Below, piece by piece: positions 59,600 through 64,000 of a DNA stretch of 64,000 bases. Source of the stretch: Hyphomicrobium_A sp044507625 (lineage in GTDB: Bacteria > Pseudomonadota > Alphaproteobacteria > Rhizobiales > Hyphomicrobiaceae); assembly GCA_044507625.1 (NCBI GenBank), contig JBIQJE010000001.1:124001-188000 (forward strand), given 5' to 3'. Both the position numbers and the translations under genes were made by a program. Within the stretch, counting starts at the first letter, position 1. The number at the start of each line of letters is the position of its first letter. The notes beneath the pieces were generated by a model that saw only the letters and a program-made list of their open reading frames with translations, was not told where the DNA came from and ran no database searches.

Positions 59600-61050
59600 C
59601 GATCGGGTCCCCGAAAGGTGAGGTCATGGTACGTGGTCGATCCGTCCTCGGCATCGATCACCTCCAGCCGGAAGGGGGTCGACGCGCCGCGCAGCAGGGC
59701 GCGCTGCGCCGAAGGAACGGTCACATGCATCTTCAGTGCGCGCAGATCGTCCGGCGCCACGTCGATCTTGGCGTTGGCGTCGCCAAAGCCGACGATCGAC
59801 AGTTTTGAGCCTTCGATGCCCGCGATGCCGAGATGGAAGCTGCGCTCGTGATGCTGCTTGTTCAGGATTTTCACGGTGAAGCCATTGCGCAGGCTGCCGT
59901 CCGAAAGCTGAACGAAGATCGGATTGCGATCCTGCAGTACGCTGACTTCGAGCACGGCCCGGTTGAGCCACGCGACCAGCATGATGCCAGCCACGAGCAC
60001 CATCAGGCCGGAGTAAAGGAGTGTGCGCGGGCGAATGGCGCGCACCTTCGTGCGCTCCCCGGTTACCGGCGCATCGACGTTTCGGAACGTGTCGTATGCG
60101 ATGAGGCCCTGCGGACGACCGACCTTGTGCATGATGTCGTTGCAGGCATCGATGCAAAGCGCACACTGAATGCATTCGAGTTGCGAGCCGTCACGGATAT
60201 CGATGCCCATCGGGCAAACGACCACGCAGGCCTTGCAGTCGATGCAGTCACCGCGGCCCTCCCACGTCTGACCCTTCTTGTGCGGACCGCGGGGCTCGCC
60301 GCGGTAGTCGCGATAGGTGATCAGAAGGGAGTCGCGGTCGAACATCGCGGCCTGAATGCGCGGCCACGGGCACATGTAAATGCACACCTGCTCCCGGGCG
60401 ATGCCGCCGAGAAGATAGGTCGTGCCGGTAAAGATACCGAGGAAAGCATAGGCGATCGCCGGCGCCTCGCCTGTTACCAGCTCGTGCGCGAGCGTCGGGG
60501 CGTCACGGAAATAGAAGACCAGCGCACCGCCCGTCGCAAGCGCGATCAGAAGCCACGAGATGTGCGTTCCGCCCTTCTTCCAGATCTTCTCGAAAGTCCA
60601 TCGGCTGTTATCGAGCCTCAGGCGCGCGTTGCGGTCTCCCTGCCAGAACCGCTCGACCACGATCATGAGATCGGTCCAGACGGTTTGCGGGCAGGTATAC
60701 CCGCACCACATCCGGCCCGCGATGGCCGTCACGAGGAACAACCCCAATGACGATAGAATGAGGATGCCGGTGATGTAGTAGAGTTCCTGCGCCCAGATCT
60801 CGATCGGACCAAAAAACAGGCGCTGGTTTGCGAAGTCGAGCAGGAACGCCTGGTCGGGAAGATTGGGGCCGCGGTCCCACCGGAACCACGGCAGCGCATA
60901 ATAGACGCCAAGCGTGACGAACATCACGGCCCACTTGACGTTGCGGAAGAAGCCCCGCGCAAGCTTGGGATAAACCTTCTTCCGCCCGATGTAGGCCTCC
61001 ATCGGGTGAGACCCGACGGACATGTCACTTGCTCTCGATATCGAATTCAT
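59596..61050 (-). CDS. ccoG: cbb3 oxidase accessory iron-sulfur protein CcoG/FixG
   Basis: A 484-residue polytopic protein with two ferredoxin-type clusters (CIDCKACVVVCP and CIQCALCIDAC), CGYTCPQTVW and CIYMCPW segments in the membrane part, and a C-terminal FixG immunoglobulin-like domain. RdxA/CcoG proteins reduce Cu(II) to Cu(I) for the CcoI pathway. ATG at 61050 (MNSIS) was preferred for its GGGAG at seven bases; an ATG 27 bases upstream is possible. Confidence 0.93.
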   Translation of the reverse strand: MNSISRASDMSVGSHPMEAYIGRKKVYPKLARGFFRNVKWAVMFVTLGVYYALPWFRWDRGPNLPDQAFLLDFANQRLFFGPIEIWAQELYYITGILILSSLGLFLVTAIAGRMWCGYTCPQTVWTDLMIVVERFWQGDRNARLRLDNSRWTFEKIWKKGGTHISWLLIALATGGALVFYFRDAPTLAHELVTGEAPAIAYAFLGIFTGTTYLLGGIAREQVCIYMCPWPRIQAAMFDRDSLLITYRDYRGEPRGPHKKGQTWEGRGDCIDCKACVVVCPMGIDIRDGSQLECIQCALCIDACNDIMHKVGRPQGLIAYDTFRNVDAPVTGERTKVRAIRPRTLLYSGLMVLVAGIMLVAWLNRAVLEVSVLQDRNPIFVQLSDGSLRNGFTVKILNKQHHERSFHLGIAGIEGSKLSIVGFGDANAKIDVAPDDLRALKMHVTVPSAQRALLRGASTPFRLEVIDAEDGSTTYHDLTFRGPDR

Positions 61051-61090
61051 GCGCGGCTCCCGCCGACGAAGGCGCACAGGACGTCTTCAG

Positions 61091-61960
61091 CTACTTTCCG
61101 CCGCCAAGAGAGTGCACGTAGGCAGCCAGCATTTTGATCGTAACGGGGTCCAGCCGGCCGCCCCAACTGGGCATGACGCCGCCCCTGCCTGTCTCGATCG
61201 ACTTCTCGACATCCGCGAGCCGGCCGCCATAGAGCCAGATGCCGTCGCTGAGGTTTGGCGCGCCGACATCCTGATTACCCTTGCCGTCCTCGCCATGACA
61301 GGCAGCACAGTTCTCAGCGAAGATCTTGGCACCGCGCGCGACCGCCGCGGGATCGTTCGAAGTATCCGAGAGCGAAAGCACGAACTGCGCAGTGTCGGCG
61401 ATCTCCGCGGGCTTCAGGATGCCGTCCAGCCCAAACCGCGGCATGGCCATGTCGCGCGTCTCCGCATTGCCCGAGCGGATGCCGTGCGTGATCGTGTATT
61501 CGATCGCCTCGTGCGTTCCGCCCCAGAGCCAATCGTCGTCGTTGAGATTGGGATAGCCAACGGCTCCGGCGCCACCCTTGCCGTGACAGGGGCCGCACTT
61601 GTCGCCGAACACCGCCGCGCCACCCGCCATCACGAAGGCAAGCAGCTCCGGGTCCTTCTCGATGTCGGCGAGCGGCGTTGCAGCGATCTTCTCGAAATAT
61701 TGCGCCTGCGAAGCCTTCGCATCGGCAATCTCTTTGGACACCGCCCCACGCTGGCTGTAGCCGAGCACACCTTTGGTGTACCCGTTGAGCGTCGGCCATG
61801 TCGGATAGATGATCCAATACCCAATCGCCCAGACAATGCTGGCATAGATCATATACAGCCACCACTTTGGCAGCGGCTTGTTCAGCTCCTTCAGGTCGCC
61901 GTCCCAAACGTGACCCGTTGTTTCGACGCCGGTGACGCTGTCGATTTCCTTCTCAGCCAT
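61091..61960 (-). CDS. ccoP: cbb3-type cytochrome c oxidase subunit III (CcoP/FixP)
   Basis: A 289-residue dihaem cytochrome c with one transmembrane helix (WWLYMIYASIVWAIGYWIIYP) and two haem c sites, CGPCH at 122-126 and CAACH at 218-222. It passes electrons to the oxidase. Its ATG shares bases with the ccoQ stop (TGATG). Confidence 0.95.
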   Translation of the reverse strand: MAEKEIDSVTGVETTGHVWDGDLKELNKPLPKWWLYMIYASIVWAIGYWIIYPTWPTLNGYTKGVLGYSQRGAVSKEIADAKASQAQYFEKIAATPLADIEKDPELLAFVMAGGAAVFGDKCGPCHGKGGAGAVGYPNLNDDDWLWGGTHEAIEYTITHGIRSGNAETRDMAMPRFGLDGILKPAEIADTAQFVLSLSDTSNDPAAVARGAKIFAENCAACHGEDGKGNQDVGAPNLSDGIWLYGGRLADVEKSIETGRGGVMPSWGGRLDPVTIKMLAAYVHSLGGGK

Positions 61961-62133
61961 CAGGCCTTCCCCTCCGGTTCGTCGTCTTTGTCCTCGAGAG
62001 GAAGCTGGGCCGCCTCATCGAACTTTTTCTTGTTCCCAGGCCAGAAGACGTACGCGATGATGCCGACGAAGAGCGCGACGAACAAAACCAGCGCTACGGT
62101 CTGCGAAAGAACGGTTGCGGATTGATAATCCAT
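61960..62133 (-). CDS. ccoQ: cbb3-type oxidase subunit IV (CcoQ/FixQ)
   Basis: A 57-residue single-helix protein (TVALVLFVALFVGIIAYVFWP) with a charged cytoplasmic tail (GNKKKFDEAAQLPLEDKDDE), the expected size and position for FixQ. AAGGAACC precedes the ATG. It stabilises the complex. Confidence 0.93.
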   Translation of the reverse strand: MDYQSATVLSQTVALVLFVALFVGIIAYVFWPGNKKKFDEAAQLPLEDKDDEPEGKA

Positions 62134-62144
62134 CGTCCGGTTCC

Positions 62145-62873
62145 TTAGCGTAGGTTGGGGCCAGCGGCGTCGAACGTGGTGAAGTCCACCAGCGTCCCCA
62201 GCATCTGCAGATAGGCGATCATGGCATCGAGCTCGGTGGGCTCTTCAGCCTGAGTGCCGTCGAACTTGCGCACCTGGGCCTTGGGATACCGCTCGAGAAG
62301 CGCCTTCGACTCCTTACTGTCGGGCGAAATCTGCGCCACGACATCGCTCTTGGCCTTCTCGATCATCTCGTCGCTGTACGGCACGCCCGCGACGCGCAGC
62401 GCCTGCATGCGCTTGTCGATATCGCTGTAGTCGAGCTTGCGCTGCTCGAGGAACGGATAGCCGGGCATGACGGACTCCGGCACGACCGAGCGCGGACGGC
62501 GCATGTGATCGACGTGCCAGGCATCGGAGTACTTGCCGCCGACGCGCGCCAGGTCAGGTCCGGTGCGCTTCGAGCCCCACTGGAACGGGTGGTCGTACAT
62601 GCTCTCGGCGGCGAGGCTGTAGTGACCGTAGCGTTCGATCTCGTCGCGCATCGAGCGGATCATCTGCGAGTGGCAATTGTAGCAGCCTTCGCGGACGTAG
62701 ATGTCGCGCCCCGCGAGCTCCAACGGCGAGTAAGGCCGCATACCCTGCACCTTCTCGATGGTGGACGACAGGAAGAACAAGGGCGCGATTTCAACGAGAC
62801 CGCCGATGGACACCACGATCAGGATGCCGATCATCAGCACCATCGAGTTCTTTTCGAAAATGTCGTGCTTCAT
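62145..62873 (-). CDS. ccoO: cbb3-type oxidase subunit II (CcoO/FixO)
   Basis: A 242-residue monohaem membrane cytochrome c with an N-terminal helix (MVLMIGILIVVSIGGLVEIAPLFFL) and the haem site CYNCH at 64-68 followed by SQMIRSMRDEIERYGHYSLAAESMYDHPFQWGSKRTGPDLARVGG, highly characteristic of FixO. It lies eight bases after ccoN. Confidence 0.96.
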   Translation of the reverse strand: MKHDIFEKNSMVLMIGILIVVSIGGLVEIAPLFFLSSTIEKVQGMRPYSPLELAGRDIYVREGCYNCHSQMIRSMRDEIERYGHYSLAAESMYDHPFQWGSKRTGPDLARVGGKYSDAWHVDHMRRPRSVVPESVMPGYPFLEQRKLDYSDIDKRMQALRVAGVPYSDEMIEKAKSDVVAQISPDSKESKALLERYPKAQVRKFDGTQAEEPTELDAMIAYLQMLGTLVDFTTFDAAGPNLR

Positions 62874-62880
62874 TGCTTCC

Positions 62881-64000
62881 TCACTCGGCGGGCGTGGCGG
62901 CGGGGACGTGGCGCAGCTCAGGTGCTGCCGCCGATGCCGGCTGCTCGGCGATATCGGAAGAAAGCTCGCCGCGAATCGTGCGCCAGACGTTGATCGCCAT
63001 CAGCACGCCTCCGATTAGGAACAGCAGACCGCCCGTTGCGCGGATGATGTAGGGCCAGTGCATCGCTTCCACGGACTCGACGAACGAGTATTTGAGGAAT
63101 CCGAGGTTGTCGTACGCGCGCCACATGAGACCCTGCGTGATGCCCGACACCCACATCGCCGTGATGTAGAGAACGATGCCGATGGTGGCGGTCCAGAAGT
63201 GCCACTCCACGAGCCGCAGCGAGTAGAGGCCCTTACGCTTCCATAGCCACGGGACGAGGCAGTAGATCGCGCCGAACGACACCATGCCGACCCAACCCAG
63301 CGCACCGGAGTGGACGTGGCCGATCGTCCAGTCGGTGTAGTGCGACAGGGAATTGACCGACTTGATGGACATGAGCGGCCCTTCGAACGTCGACATGCCG
63401 TAGAAGGCCACCGACACGACCAGCAGTCGCACGACCGGATCGGTCCGCAGCCGGTCCCACGCGCCCGAAAGCGTCATCAGGCCGTTGATCATGCCGCCCC
63501 AGGACGGCATCCAGAGGATGATGGAGAACGTCATGCCGAGCGTCTGCGCCCACTCGGGTAGCGCGGTGTAATGCAGATGGTGCGGGCCGGCCCAGATGTA
63601 GATGAAGATGAGCGACCAGAAGTGCACGATCGACAGCCGGTACGAATAGACCGGCCGCTCCACACGCTTGGGGATGAAGTAATACATGATGCCGAGGAAG
63701 CCGGCGGTCAGGAAGAAGCCGACGGCATTATGGCCGTACCACCACTGCGTCATCGCATCCTGCACGCCCGAAAACAGCGAGTAGCTCTTCGAGCCGAGGA
63801 ACGAGACCGGAATTGCGAGGTTGTTGACGATATGCAGCATGGCAATCGTCACGATGAAGGCGAGATAGAACCAGTTCGCCACGTAGATGTGCGGCTCGCG
63901 GCGCTTCCAGAGGGTGCCGAGGAAGACGAGCAGATAGGCGACCCAGACGATCGTCAGCCAGATGTCGACGTACCATTCCGGCTCGGCATATTCGCGCGCC
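62881..64000 (-). CDS. ccoN: cbb3-type cytochrome c oxidase subunit I (CcoN/FixN), N terminus outside window
   Basis: The catalytic haem-copper subunit of the high-affinity cbb3 oxidase. The visible part (about 373 residues) is the C-terminal two thirds; the frame is open to the last base, continuing through PEWYVDIWLTIVWVAYLLVFL before an internal ATG at 63882. Copper and haem ligands are visible in HNAVGFFLTAGFLG, the GPHHLHYTALPEW segment and HYTDWTIGHVHSGALGW. The gene begins a ccoNOQPGHIS operon, normally controlled by FixK/FNR; its promoter is outside the window. Confidence 0.96.
   Translation of the reverse strand, partial: AREYAEPEWYVDIWLTIVWVAYLLVFLGTLWKRREPHIYVANWFYLAFIVTIAMLHIVNNLAIPVSFLGSKSYSLFSGVQDAMTQWWYGHNAVGFFLTAGFLGIMYYFIPKRVERPVYSYRLSIVHFWSLIFIYIWAGPHHLHYTALPEWAQTLGMTFSIILWMPSWGGMINGLMTLSGAWDRLRTDPVVRLLVVSVAFYGMSTFEGPLMSIKSVNSLSHYTDWTIGHVHSGALGWVGMVSFGAIYCLVPWLWKRKGLYSLRLVEWHFWTATIGIVLYITAMWVSGITQGLMWRAYDNLGFLKYSFVESVEAMHWPYIIRATGGLLFLIGGVLMAINVWRTIRGELSSDIAEQPASAAAPELRHVPAATPAE

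Noticed and set aside
1..64000. CRISPR arrays, insertion sequences, integrases or attachment sites
   Set aside because: No transposase, integrase or regularly spaced repeats were seen; the tRNA genes show no adjacent duplicated 3' ends.

Overview
The window is high-GC DNA from an alphaproteobacterium, most likely Hyphomicrobium or a close relative in the Hyphomicrobiales. The clues are an mtoX-SCO-mauG cluster of the kind described for methylotrophic Hyphomicrobium, the PhyR/NepR/EcfG general stress system that is restricted to Alphaproteobacteria, HWE-type kinases, and a ccoNOQPGHIS cluster. No insertion sequence, prophage, integrase or CRISPR array was seen. This assignment is an inference from gene content, not a database result.

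Positions 1-20500 form a sulfur region. A 5'-truncated methanethiol oxidase gene (mtoX) leads into a SCO-type copper chaperone and a MauG-like dihaem protein. After a short regulatory gap come soxY, soxZ, soxB, soxC, soxD and an FccB/SoxF flavoprotein. A second set follows: a DUF2892 protein, a persulfide dioxygenase, a DUF442-SQR fusion, a TauE/SafE exporter, a periplasmic rhodanese and a CcdA/SoxV transporter. Together these could take the H2S released from methanethiol to sulfate. No soxX, soxA or soxE is in the window. Convergent to this is a tight osmC-like / dihydrolipoyl dehydrogenase / lipoyl-carrier operon, which may be a self-contained NADH-to-lipoyl-to-OsmC peroxidase relay. Upstream of it on the same strand lie a PAS kinase and FixJ-type regulator, then a porin gene.

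Positions 21400-40700 are mainly housekeeping: a LysR regulator, tRNA-Pro and tRNA-Gln, a hemerythrin-like protein with C-terminal tandem repeats, pdxH, fabI, a histidine phosphatase, aroC, a DUF892 protein, rimO, and an hsp20-lon pair. Several small or unknown proteins lie between them.

Positions 40700-53500 are a general-stress island: nepR-ecfG, divergent phyR, two HWE kinases, CsbD, DUF892, PRC-barrel, DUF1328, SDR, two Crp/Fnr regulators and a single-domain response regulator. Reading the intergenic DNA gives seven exact GGAAC-N16/17-CGTT promoters here, an eighth before the other DUF892 gene at 35.2 kb, and three one-mismatch sites. A small gene just downstream of one HWE kinase aligns with the NepR core and may be a second NepR-like regulator.

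Positions 53600-64000 hold a PAS hybrid kinase, an OmpR-type regulator, a cysteine-rich unknown protein and the complete cbb3 oxidase assembly and structural cluster (ccoS, I, H, G, P, Q, O). It ends in ccoN, which runs off the window.
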